Part shown: in pieces, positions 17,210 through 24,605 of the stretch
Numbering within the stretch: position 1 is the stretch's first letter
How the letters are laid out: each line of letters begins with the position of its first letter
Origin: Clostridiales bacterium
GTDB taxonomy: Bacteria > Bacillota > Clostridia > Oscillospirales > Acutalibacteraceae
Length of the DNA stretch: 64,000 bases
Direction: 5' to 3'
NCBI GenBank assembly: GCA_022800315.1
Contig: JAAWQC010000003.1
Span: forward strand, 1-64,000
Position numbers and translations under genes: made by a program
Notes under the pieces: model-generated
What the model saw: only the letters and a program-made list of their open reading frames with translations
Database searches by the model: none
Told to the model about the DNA's origin: nothing

Positions 17210-17722
17210 ATGAGCAAGTTTATCGAAATATCCCCGCTGGAGGTGGAGGGCAACGTTTTCCGCCGCATCGGGAAGGAATGGATGCTGGTCACCGCCGGCA
17301 GCCGCGGCCGCTTCAATACCATGACTGCCAGCTGGGGCGGTATGGGCGTGCTGTGGAACGCGGAAGTCAGCTTCATCTTCATCCGCCCCGAGCGCTATAC
17401 TTATGAATTTCTGGAACGGGAAACTACCTATTCCCTCTCCTTCCTGGGTGACGGGAACCGGCGGCCCCTCCAGGTCTGCGGCTCCACGTCGGGCCGCGAC
17501 ACCGATAAGGTGGCCGCCGCCGGGCTGACCCCGGTCTTCGACGCCGCTGCCCCCTACTTCGAGGAGGCGGAACTGTCCCTCATCTGCCGCAAGCTCTACT
17601 TCCAGGATCTGGACCCCGCCAACTTCCTCGATCCCGCTATCGCCGCCAACTATCAGGAAGCTGGCCTCCACCGCCTGTACGTGGGCGAAATTCAAAAGGT
17701 ACTCAAACGGGTTGAGCGCTGA
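17210..17722 (+). CDS. Flavin reductase-like FMN-binding protein
   Basis: A 170-residue protein of the flavin-reductase-like (split-barrel, FMN-binding) family. The stretch MLVTAGSRGRFNTMTASWGGMGVLW (given as overlapping pieces MLVTAGSRGRFNTM and TMTASWGGMGVLW) is the typical FMN-binding N-terminal motif, followed by FIRPERYTYEFLE and SLSFLG. Members transfer electrons between NAD(P)H, flavin and unknown acceptors; this one probably acts in the cytoplasm with an unidentified partner. I use the ATG at 17210 (MSKFIEISPLEV); the upstream ATG at 17198 touches the AAAGG site. A strong terminator follows. Confidence 0.88.
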   Translation: MSKFIEISPLEVEGNVFRRIGKEWMLVTAGSRGRFNTMTASWGGMGVLWNAEVSFIFIRPERYTYEFLERETTYSLSFLGDGNRRPLQVCGSTSGRDTDKVAAAGLTPVFDAAAPYFEEAELSLICRKLYFQDLDPANFLDPAIAANYQEAGLHRLYVGEIQKVLKRVER

Positions 17723-17740
17723 ACACAGGACAGGCGATTC

Positions 17741-17777
17741 AAAAGGCCGCCGCGGAAAACCGCGGCGGCCTTTTTTA
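17741..17777. terminator. Bidirectional terminator between convergent genes
   Basis: A perfect 15-bp stem (AAAAGGCCGCCGCGG arm) with an AAAA loop and T/A runs on both sides. It serves the flavin reductase-like gene (+) and the sigma factor gene (-), whose stop overlaps it. Confidence 0.9.
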
Positions 17778-19064
17778 TATTTCTTTTGCCCCGTTCTGCG
17801 GCATCAGGTAACCGGTCCCTTCCACCGTATTACCCACCGTATCGGTAAAATGGAAGGTATACTGCCCCTCCGGCAGGCGAAAGGCGTATTCTCCCCGTTC
17901 CTCATCCTTCGATTCCGGCCCGTATTTCCTGCCGCCCACGTCGGTGCAGCTGACTTCGGCCACCCCCGTGGCGTCCTCCACCACCAGGATGGAAAGCCCG
18001 TCCCGGTAACGGGTATCGCTCAGTTCGGGAGGATCGGTATCAATGCAGGACACCTCCAGCGACCGGCTGGAGGTATGGCCGGTGTTCCCCTCCACCGTCA
18101 CCATATAGGTGCCGTTGTGGGGCAGGCTGCCCTCGTATCCCCCGCCCTGCGCCGGATACAGGGGATACACGTCCTCCCCGCAGGAGGCGTAAACGTCGGC
18201 GACCGGCAGCATCCCGCTCACCGATACCGCGATGGGCAGCGGGGAATTTCGCGGGCTTTGGCATTCGGCGGACAATTCGGCGATATCCACCGACGCGGTA
18301 AAGGAGACCCCTACCACCGCCGCCGCCGTCACCGCGGAGGCGGAGACGAAAAGCTTTTCCACCAGTTTTCGGGACGCTTTTGCTGCGGTGCGGACCGGTG
18401 AGCCCACCGCCGGTGCCGCCGACAAGCCGGGAGCGGCCTGTCCCGCCCCCTGAAAGACCGGGCCCAGTACCGTCCCCAGCACGGCGGGCGTCAGCGCCAC
18501 ACCCGGCAGGTAGGTCTTGAGATGGATCTGCATCCGGTTGAGCGCGCTGCGGAGCAGGCGCTTGACCGTGCTTTCCGACATATACATCATCTGAGCGATG
18601 TCCCGTACCTTCCGGTTCTGATAATACCGCAGCATGACCGCCGTGTATTCGTCGTTGGTCAGATGATCCATCGCCTCCCGCAGCTCCCGTTGCATCTCGC
18701 GGTTCTCCATCCCCGCATAGGGCGCGTTGGAGGGTTTGTCGTCCTTCCACTCGGTCACCTCTTTGGGTTCAGCCGGCACCTCCCGCGCGCATTTACGCAC
18801 ATGGTTCAGACAGGTATAACGGGTCACACTGTCCAGATAGGCGATGGCTGCTACCGGATTGTCCAGCTGCTTTGCCTTCTGCCAGAAGGTCAGGTATACC
18901 TGCTGCAAAAGATCGTCGGCGTCGCTGGGGTTGTCGATGAGCCGAAGGATACGGCAGTACTGTACCTGCGCGGTTTCCTGATAGAACTCCTGAAAAGCCG
19001 CTTCGTCTCCGTGCTGGAAGCGAACCACCAGTTTCCCCAACCGTTCGTACTGCCGCGTATTCAT
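17775..19064 (-). CDS. ECF-type sigma factor fused to a membrane anchor and extracytoplasmic domain
   Basis: A 429-residue protein. Residues about 15-95 form sigma-70 region 2 (FYQETAQVQYCRILRLIDNP, ADDLLQQVYLTFW) and about 130-182 region 4 with the helix-turn-helix KVRDIAQMMYMSESTVKRLL. After an Ala/Gly/Pro-rich linker, a membrane helix lies at about 239-257 (FVSASAVTAAAVVGVSF). The last 170 residues have an exported-protein look: two Cys, Ig-like strands, NGTYMVTVEGNTGHTSS and GQYTFHFTDTVGNTVEG. It therefore seems to combine sigma factor and surface sensor in one chain; classical ECF systems use a separate anti-sigma. The start at 19064 has GGGGGAG at good distance. It is divergent from the HD-GYP/SipW/matrix genes, which it may regulate (inference). 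Confidence 0.85.
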   Translation of the reverse strand: MNTRQYERLGKLVVRFQHGDEAAFQEFYQETAQVQYCRILRLIDNPSDADDLLQQVYLTFWQKAKQLDNPVAAIAYLDSVTRYTCLNHVRKCAREVPAEPKEVTEWKDDKPSNAPYAGMENREMQRELREAMDHLTNDEYTAVMLRYYQNRKVRDIAQMMYMSESTVKRLLRSALNRMQIHLKTYLPGVALTPAVLGTVLGPVFQGAGQAAPGLSAAPAVGSPVRTAAKASRKLVEKLFVSASAVTAAAVVGVSFTASVDIAELSAECQSPRNSPLPIAVSVSGMLPVADVYASCGEDVYPLYPAQGGGYEGSLPHNGTYMVTVEGNTGHTSSRSLEVSCIDTDPPELSDTRYRDGLSILVVEDATGVAEVSCTDVGGRKYGPESKDEERGEYAFRLPEGQYTFHFTDTVGNTVEGTGYLMPQNGAKEI

Positions 19065-19391
19065 TCCAACTCCCCCCATCGGCACTACCCTGCCAGAATA
19101 TTTCTAAAAACCAGTATATACGATAAGAGAGGCTATCTACAACTGGTTAATTCTGGGGAATAAACCTCTTCCCACTGTATTTTTGGTGTTATATCTAAAA
19201 TATTAACATAATATCTTGGATTAATAATGATAATGCACATTTTTTAATCGAAATCAAATTTTTTGTAAAAAAGTTGACCCATTTTGACACCTGCCTCTAC
19301 ATAGTTGTAGCGGCAGGTCAAACAGGCCCCATCCCCCGCGTCACGATCCGAGTCCCTGGTCACGGCGGCGGGCAAATGCGCAAAAAAGAAG
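19065..19391. other. AT-rich divergent regulatory region
   Basis: About 330 bases between the sigma factor gene and the matrix gene block. It is strongly AT-rich in the middle (19140-19270), with a TTGACC/TTGACA pair near 19274-19295 and a CCTGCC/GGCAGG hairpin at about 19292-19318. No confident SigA promoter could be fixed; if the divergent ECF factor drives the block, its promoter should lie here. Confidence 0.5.
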
Positions 19392-20069
19392 GTGTTGCCT
19401 TTGGAACCCGCCCAGCCTTTGCTGACCGATCCCGTAAACCCCGACGATATCCTGTCCGCCCTGCCGGGGGACATCCGCCTTCACTGCGCACGGGTTGCCG
19501 CCTACGCGGAGATACTGGCCCTCCGCCTGATGGAAGAGGGGGGCATCCGTTCCAGCTGGTTTCCCATCTTCCGCCGGGCGGTGCGGTACCACGACCTGGG
19601 CAAGATGGTCATCCCCCGCACCATACTGCTCAAGCCCGGCCCCCTCACCGAGGGAGAATGGGATATCATCCGCCGTCATCCCTCCATGGGCGCCCGTATG
19701 CTGGAGGACTGCGCGGACGAGGATAACCCCAAGGCTCTGCCCGCCCCGATATGCCGCATGGCCGTCGTCATCGCGGAGGGGCATCACGAGCGCTGGGACG
19801 GCGGCGGCTATCCCCGCGGCTGGATGGGGGAAGAAATCCCGCTGGCCGCCCGCATCTGCACCGTGGCGGACGCCTACGATGCCATGACCACCGAACGCTG
19901 CTACAGCCCGGCACTTAGCCACCGCGGCGCCTGCCGGGAAATCTGGCGGGAGTCGGGCGCCCAGTTCGATCCGCGGCTGGCGGAATTGTTCCGGGACTGC
20001 GAAACACTGTTTCAGCTGCAAAGCTTTCAGAGAGGAGGGGACGGCGGTTGGATGCCGAACGAATTTTAG
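19392..20069 (+). CDS. HD-GYP-like phosphohydrolase
   Basis: A protein of about 225 residues with an HD-GYP-type domain. Metal ligands are seen in RRAVRYHDLGKMVIP (H67-D68), the PLTEGEWDIIRRHP segment, HHERWDGGGYPRG (131-143, containing the GYP) and VADAYDAMTTERCY (D160). Complete HD-GYP proteins hydrolyse cyclic di-GMP or related dinucleotides; this one keeps the metal motifs and has no attached receiver or sensor domain. Start is uncertain: GTG at 19392, or TTG at 19401 which has AAGAAGG eight bases upstream. The last 22 bases overlap the signal peptidase gene, implying one transcript and coupling of nucleotide signalling with matrix export (inference). Confidence 0.85.
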   Translation: MLPLEPAQPLLTDPVNPDDILSALPGDIRLHCARVAAYAEILALRLMEEGGIRSSWFPIFRRAVRYHDLGKMVIPRTILLKPGPLTEGEWDIIRRHPSMGARMLEDCADEDNPKALPAPICRMAVVIAEGHHERWDGGGYPRGWMGEEIPLAARICTVADAYDAMTTERCYSPALSHRGACREIWRESGAQFDPRLAELFRDCETLFQLQSFQRGGDGGWMPNEF

Positions 20070-20788
20070 TGGATATCATGCTGGAGCGGATGATCACGCC
20101 CGCGGGGCCCCCGCCGTCTACAATGGCCGCTCCTATGGCGGCCGTGCCTGTCCCGGCGGCGCAGAGTCCGCCCGCCCTGCCGGCGAAAAAAGCCCCCTCC
20201 CACGCCCGTAAGGTGTGGGGTATGCTGGGCAGCGTGCTGTACTACCTGTTCCTGCTCGCCCTGCTGGCGGGGGTGCTCGTTTACTCCCGCGGGGGCGGCA
20301 ACTCCTCCTTCTTCGGCTACCGGTATTACAACGTGCTGACCTCCAGCATGCAGTCGGTGTACCCCCAGGGCTCGATGGTGTTCGTTCACCTGACCGACCC
20401 GAAGGAGATACAGGTGGGGGACGACATCACCTTCTACCGCGACCCCACCACCGTCATCACCCACCGGGTAATTGAGATCGTCCCCGACCTCGACGGGCAG
20501 GGGACCCCCGGCTTTCGCACCAAGGGGGTGGACAACGCCCTGGCCGACCGGGACGTGGTGCTCGGCGCCAACGTCGTGGGCACCGTGTCCCTCTCCATTC
20601 CCGCGCTGGGCTTTCTGTTCAGCTACCTGCGGGAGCGGTTCTGGCTGGCGGCGCTCCTGCTCATCCTGCTGACCGCCACCGTCCGGGTGTTCCGGAGCCT
20701 CCTGCGGCGGGAGAAAAAACACAGCAAATCCGGCGCCGGCGCGCCGTTCAAATACAGAGGAAAAACCCATGAGAAAGGATGTTATTGA
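20048..20788 (+). CDS. SipW-type signal peptidase I
   Basis: A 246-residue membrane peptidase of the S26 family, archaeal/ER (SipW) type. An unusual Pro/Ala-rich N-terminal tail of about 50 residues precedes the first membrane helix (about 59-79). The catalytic Ser is in VLTSSMQSVYP (S100) and, as in SipW, a His replaces the general-base Lys (TVITHRVI, H139). ADRDVV and GTVSLSIP match the last conserved boxes. A C-terminal helix (about 188-213) and basic tail follow. The TTG start at 20048 (MDAERI) has GGAGGGG seven bases upstream. SipW enzymes process TasA-like matrix proteins, and three genes with matching signals follow directly. Confidence 0.9.
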   Translation: MDAERILVDIMLERMITPAGPPPSTMAAPMAAVPVPAAQSPPALPAKKAPSHARKVWGMLGSVLYYLFLLALLAGVLVYSRGGGNSSFFGYRYYNVLTSSMQSVYPQGSMVFVHLTDPKEIQVGDDITFYRDPTTVITHRVIEIVPDLDGQGTPGFRTKGVDNALADRDVVLGANVVGTVSLSIPALGFLFSYLRERFWLAALLLILLTATVRVFRSLLRREKKHSKSGAGAPFKYRGKTHEKGCY

Positions 20789-20791
20789 CCT

Positions 20792-22039
20792 ATGGCAGAC
20801 ATGAAAAAAGCTGCGGCCGCTATCGGCGTTACCGGTCTGGCGGCAGCCCTGCTGATGACCGGTACCTTCGCGTGGAAGGACTTCGATCAGCACAAGACCG
20901 CCGAACTGGCCACCAACCTGACCTACAATGTCACCCTGGTGGAGGACTTCAAGGAGATCAACAACTGGGACACCGCCACCCCCGACGTGAATAAGGACGT
21001 GTGGGTGATGAACCAGGGCGACTCCCCCGTGTTCGTCCGCCTGAATTTCAAGGAGTACATGGAGATCGGTGAAAATACGGTGGAATACGTCAGCGACGCC
21101 GACGGCAACCCCATCCGCTTCGCCGTGGACAACAAGGGCGACTTCATCGAATCCAAAGCCGCCGACCCCGCCACCGACCCGAACGCCGTCGGGGTGTACT
21201 TCGGTGACACCGACACCACCAAGTACTTCATCGTCGCGCAGGGCGCCAACCAGGAAATCGACAAAACCCCCGACGACACCAACAAAAACGGCCAGATCGG
21301 CCGCTATATGAAAAAGCCGGGCGACGCCACCGGTGAAATCACGATCAAATACGCCTACGGCGCGGACAAGCGTGCCACCAGCGAGGCGGAGGAAGAAAAC
21401 TACGCCGTCCATAAATTCGGCCAGACCCCCGATCCCGACGCCGACCTCACCGACCCCGCCAACTGGGACGCGGCCCTGCATCAGTACATCAAGTGGACCA
21501 TGGGCGACGACGTGATGGAGATGGCCGACTGGGTCGCCGCCGGGTCGAAGCCGGGCAACTTCTGGGTGCTGGACACCGACGGCTGGGCCTACTGGGCCGC
21601 GCCGCTGGCCGGCGGGCAGAAGACCTCCCTCCTCATCGACAAGCTGACCCTGCTGGAGCAGCCCGCCGGTGACTTCTACTACGCCCTGCACGCCGCCATG
21701 GAGACGGTGACCGACGACGACATCGCCCTGTGGGACGACAAGACCGCCGACGCCGATACCCTGATCGCGGGCCTGCAGAACTTCAAGTTCGTCACCGGGA
21801 TGAAACCCGACCAGGCAGACGTCGCCCTGGCCGTGGGCGCTACCCAGACCCTGACCGCCACCGTCCTGCCCGCCGACGCGAGCAACCCGGCCCTGATTTG
21901 GAAAACCTCGGATGCCGCCGTCGTCACGGTGGATGAGAACGGCCTGATCACCGGCGTGGCCGCTGGCACTGCCACCATCACCGCCACCGCGGCGGACGGA
22001 AGCGGCAAGGCCGCAACCTACGCCGTCACCATAGCGTAA
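20792..22039 (+). CDS. TasA/CalY-like SipW-dependent matrix protein with Ig-like domain
   Basis: A 415-residue exported protein. The signal is MKKAAAAIGVTGLAAALLM followed by TGTFAWKDF, the SipW-type cleavage region. The body (about 30-330) has the camelysin/TasA pattern: LVEDFKEINNWDTATPDVNK, then MNQGDSPVFVRLNFKEY (the 'partly exported Asn-x-Gly' strand typical of the family), and FWVLDTDGWAYWAAPLAGG. The C-terminal 80 residues are a bacterial Ig-like (Big_2) domain (LTATVLPADASNPALIWKTS, VDENGLITGVAAGTATITAT). TasA-like proteins polymerise into extracellular fibres. It starts three bases after the peptidase stop and is a clear paralogue of the next gene. Confidence 0.9.
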   Translation: MADMKKAAAAIGVTGLAAALLMTGTFAWKDFDQHKTAELATNLTYNVTLVEDFKEINNWDTATPDVNKDVWVMNQGDSPVFVRLNFKEYMEIGENTVEYVSDADGNPIRFAVDNKGDFIESKAADPATDPNAVGVYFGDTDTTKYFIVAQGANQEIDKTPDDTNKNGQIGRYMKKPGDATGEITIKYAYGADKRATSEAEEENYAVHKFGQTPDPDADLTDPANWDAALHQYIKWTMGDDVMEMADWVAAGSKPGNFWVLDTDGWAYWAAPLAGGQKTSLLIDKLTLLEQPAGDFYYALHAAMETVTDDDIALWDDKTADADTLIAGLQNFKFVTGMKPDQADVALAVGATQTLTATVLPADASNPALIWKTSDAAVVTVDENGLITGVAAGTATITATAADGSGKAATYAVTIA

Positions 22040-22052
22040 GGAGGGAATCCTT

Positions 22053-24395
22053 TTGAAGAACAGAAATAAGGCCGCGACAGCGGCCACCGCGGTGGTGCTC
22101 TCAGCGGCCCTGCTGATGACCGGCACCTTCGCGTGGAACGACTTTAGTCAGAAGAAACTGAACGAGCTGGCCGGCGTCCTCAATTACGACGTCGCGCTGG
22201 TCGAGGACTTCGAGGAGACCAGCGACTGGTCCTTCGCCAACCCCGACGTGAACAAGGACGTGTCCGCCGCCAACAAGGGGGACAACGCCGCCTACGTCCG
22301 CATCAACCTGCGGGAATACCTGCAGGTGCGTCCCTTCACCTACACCAACGACAGCTATGTGAAGGACGCGGAGGGCAATCCCGTCCGCTTCGCGGTGGAC
22401 AAGAACGGCGAATACATACCGTCCACCGCCGCCGATCCCAAGGCCTTTGGGGTGGACTTCAGCGGGGACATCGGGGTGAAATACTTCGTCGTCGCTCAGG
22501 GCGCCGACCAGACCATCGCCACCATGGATAGCACCAACGAGAACGGCCAAATCGGTAAGTTCATGATTAACCCTGCCCTCCCCGACGGCGGCAAGGTGTA
22601 CGCCGACGACAAGGTGGAGCACTACGGCGCGGACAAGAAAGCCGCCACCACCGACGAGGAAATGGCTTACGCCATCCACAAGTTTACCGATACCCCCGAC
22701 CCGTGGCAGACGAAGGTCGAGGAATACGTGAACTGGAAGATGGGCCCCGCCGTGAAGACCATGGCCGAGTACAAGACCCTGTCCGCCGACGACAAAAAGG
22801 ACGCGAAGTTCTGGATCGTCGATACCGACGGCTGGTGCTATTGGTCCCAGCCACTGGCCAAGGACGAGCAGACCACCCTGCTGCTGGACGCGGCAACCCT
22901 GAAAAAGGCCCCCAAGGGCGATCTGTACTACGCCATCCACTCCACCATGCAGGCCGTGGATAAAGAGAATCTCGGCTGGTGGGCGGCGGACGCCACCGAG
23001 GATGCCAAGGACACCATCCTCCCCGACCTGAATGGGGGCACCGTTACACCAATCAGGCAGATAACTAACATCACATTGGACAAGAATACCCTTGAGCTGA
23101 CCGATGCTACTCCATCTAAACTGACGGCAACAGTCACCCCTGATGACGCGACAGAAAAAACGATTAAATGGAAATCCTCAGATCCAACTGTAGCTACTGT
23201 CGATCAGGAAGGTAACGTAACAGCCTGTGGTCAGGGTACCACCAGTATCACCGCAAACGCCATAGACGGCAGCAACGTCTCCGGCGAATGTGTCGTAACC
23301 GTTCCCAAATGGGTACCCGTTCAGGGTATAAAGGTAAATACATCGATCACCCTCCAAGGAACAAACTCCAATAATCTGACGGTGACCTTTACCCCCAATG
23401 ACGCTACCGACAAACGGTTGCTGTGGGAATCCAGCGACCCTTCAATTGTTACCGTTGATGATAACGGCAAGATTACCGGCGTATCGGCAGGTAAAACCAA
23501 CGTAACAGTAACCAGCGTTAACGGTGGTTTTACCTCGAGGTGTCAGGTAACGGTTAACGCCGTCAGTGCCACATCGATTACTTTTGCCAATAAATCCAGT
23601 GACGCGACTAACACAGGCGGCTATGTCCAGCAGGGATCGATTTATCAGTCTTTAAAAGCGGTTCCCCAGCCTGAAAACACAACCGATATTCCCATTTGGA
23701 GTTCTTCCGATTCCTCTATATTAACCGTTGACAGCAAAACAGGAGAAATAACCGCCGTGGGCTCCGTTGGACAAGAGGCTGTTATTACAGCAAAATCCGG
23801 AAATAAGAGCGCACAAATTAAGCTAAAAATTGTTAAGGAAACGATAGTAATGGGGACTGACCCGAATACAAAGGTACCTATTACTTGGATTGTTATGGAG
23901 AAAAAGGCAGGGGAAGCGCTGGTTATCGCCGAAAGCGTTGCTGTAAGCGACCGTGCTTTTGACACGTCGGGAAAAGACGGCAGCACCATATGGTGGGGAA
24001 ACTCCACACTGCGTACTTATTTAAATGACACGAGTTCAAAAGGCTTTATTGGCTCCGCTTTCACTGCGGAGGAAAAAAGCAGGATTTTAACAACGCCGGT
24101 AAAAACTTATGATAAATACATAGGGAGTGGTTCAGAAGTGATACAGACTACCAACGATAAGCTGTTCCTTCTATGCTCTTTCAAAACTACAGGGGTAAAC
24201 TATTGCACAGCGGATTATGCCGACTGGTCTTCCTATGCTCCAATCAACAGTATTTACTTTATGCGAAATGTTAATTTAAATAGTGGTAAGCAATCCGTTC
24301 TTACCCTGGGAAAGACAGGAGCTGTCAATTATGGTTTTGATTTTACAGCCACAGCTTCTATTCGTCCCGTCATGCGGATCACGATGCCTGATTAA
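22053..24395 (+). CDS. Large TasA/CalY-like protein with Ig-like repeats and DUF6273-like end
   Basis: A 780-residue exported protein. The N-terminal 330 residues are a paralogue of the upstream gene (signal ..ALLMTGTFAWNDFSQKK; LVEDFEETSDWSFANPDVNK; WIVDTDGWCYWSQPLAKDE). Then come about three Big_2 Ig-like domains (about 337-600, e.g. WKSSDPTVATVDQEGNVTAC and WESSDPSIVTVDDNGKITGV) and a C-terminal DUF6273-like domain (about 605-780: TIWWGNSTLRTYLND, ... TASIRPVMRI). It uses a TTG start with AAGGAGGG seven bases upstream. Odd: codon use shifts abruptly near nucleotide 23040 from strongly GC-ending to AT-rich, exactly where the repeats begin, as if the C-terminal part was acquired. Probably a surface/matrix protein with a cell- or ligand-binding tail. 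Confidence 0.88.
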   Translation: MKNRNKAATAATAVVLSAALLMTGTFAWNDFSQKKLNELAGVLNYDVALVEDFEETSDWSFANPDVNKDVSAANKGDNAAYVRINLREYLQVRPFTYTNDSYVKDAEGNPVRFAVDKNGEYIPSTAADPKAFGVDFSGDIGVKYFVVAQGADQTIATMDSTNENGQIGKFMINPALPDGGKVYADDKVEHYGADKKAATTDEEMAYAIHKFTDTPDPWQTKVEEYVNWKMGPAVKTMAEYKTLSADDKKDAKFWIVDTDGWCYWSQPLAKDEQTTLLLDAATLKKAPKGDLYYAIHSTMQAVDKENLGWWAADATEDAKDTILPDLNGGTVTPIRQITNITLDKNTLELTDATPSKLTATVTPDDATEKTIKWKSSDPTVATVDQEGNVTACGQGTTSITANAIDGSNVSGECVVTVPKWVPVQGIKVNTSITLQGTNSNNLTVTFTPNDATDKRLLWESSDPSIVTVDDNGKITGVSAGKTNVTVTSVNGGFTSRCQVTVNAVSATSITFANKSSDATNTGGYVQQGSIYQSLKAVPQPENTTDIPIWSSSDSSILTVDSKTGEITAVGSVGQEAVITAKSGNKSAQIKLKIVKETIVMGTDPNTKVPITWIVMEKKAGEALVIAESVAVSDRAFDTSGKDGSTIWWGNSTLRTYLNDTSSKGFIGSAFTAEEKSRILTTPVKTYDKYIGSGSEVIQTTNDKLFLLCSFKTTGVNYCTADYADWSSYAPINSIYFMRNVNLNSGKQSVLTLGKTGAVNYGFDFTATASIRPVMRITMPD

Positions 24396-24406
24396 CCATC
24401 CTATTC

Positions 24407-24437
24407 GCCAAACCCATCCCTGCCGGATGGGTTTGGC
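24407..24437 (+). other. Intergenic hairpin, possible attenuator
   Basis: A 13-bp stem (GCCAAACCCATCC arm) with a five-base loop, not followed by T residues. It may stabilise or partly separate the matrix-protein message from the pilin message. Confidence 0.55.
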
Positions 24438-24605
24438 AGGCGGGCGGGACAAGCCGTATCCCCGGCGTGTGAACGCCGGTTTATCATGCCGCTTGCTCCC
24501 CTTTACGGCCCCCGCTCCGCTCGCCTGTCAAGTCTATCCGGCGCGTTCCGCGATTCCGGCGTATTTCCCAAATACGGCGCCACCATCCGAAAGGAGACCG
24601 CTCCC

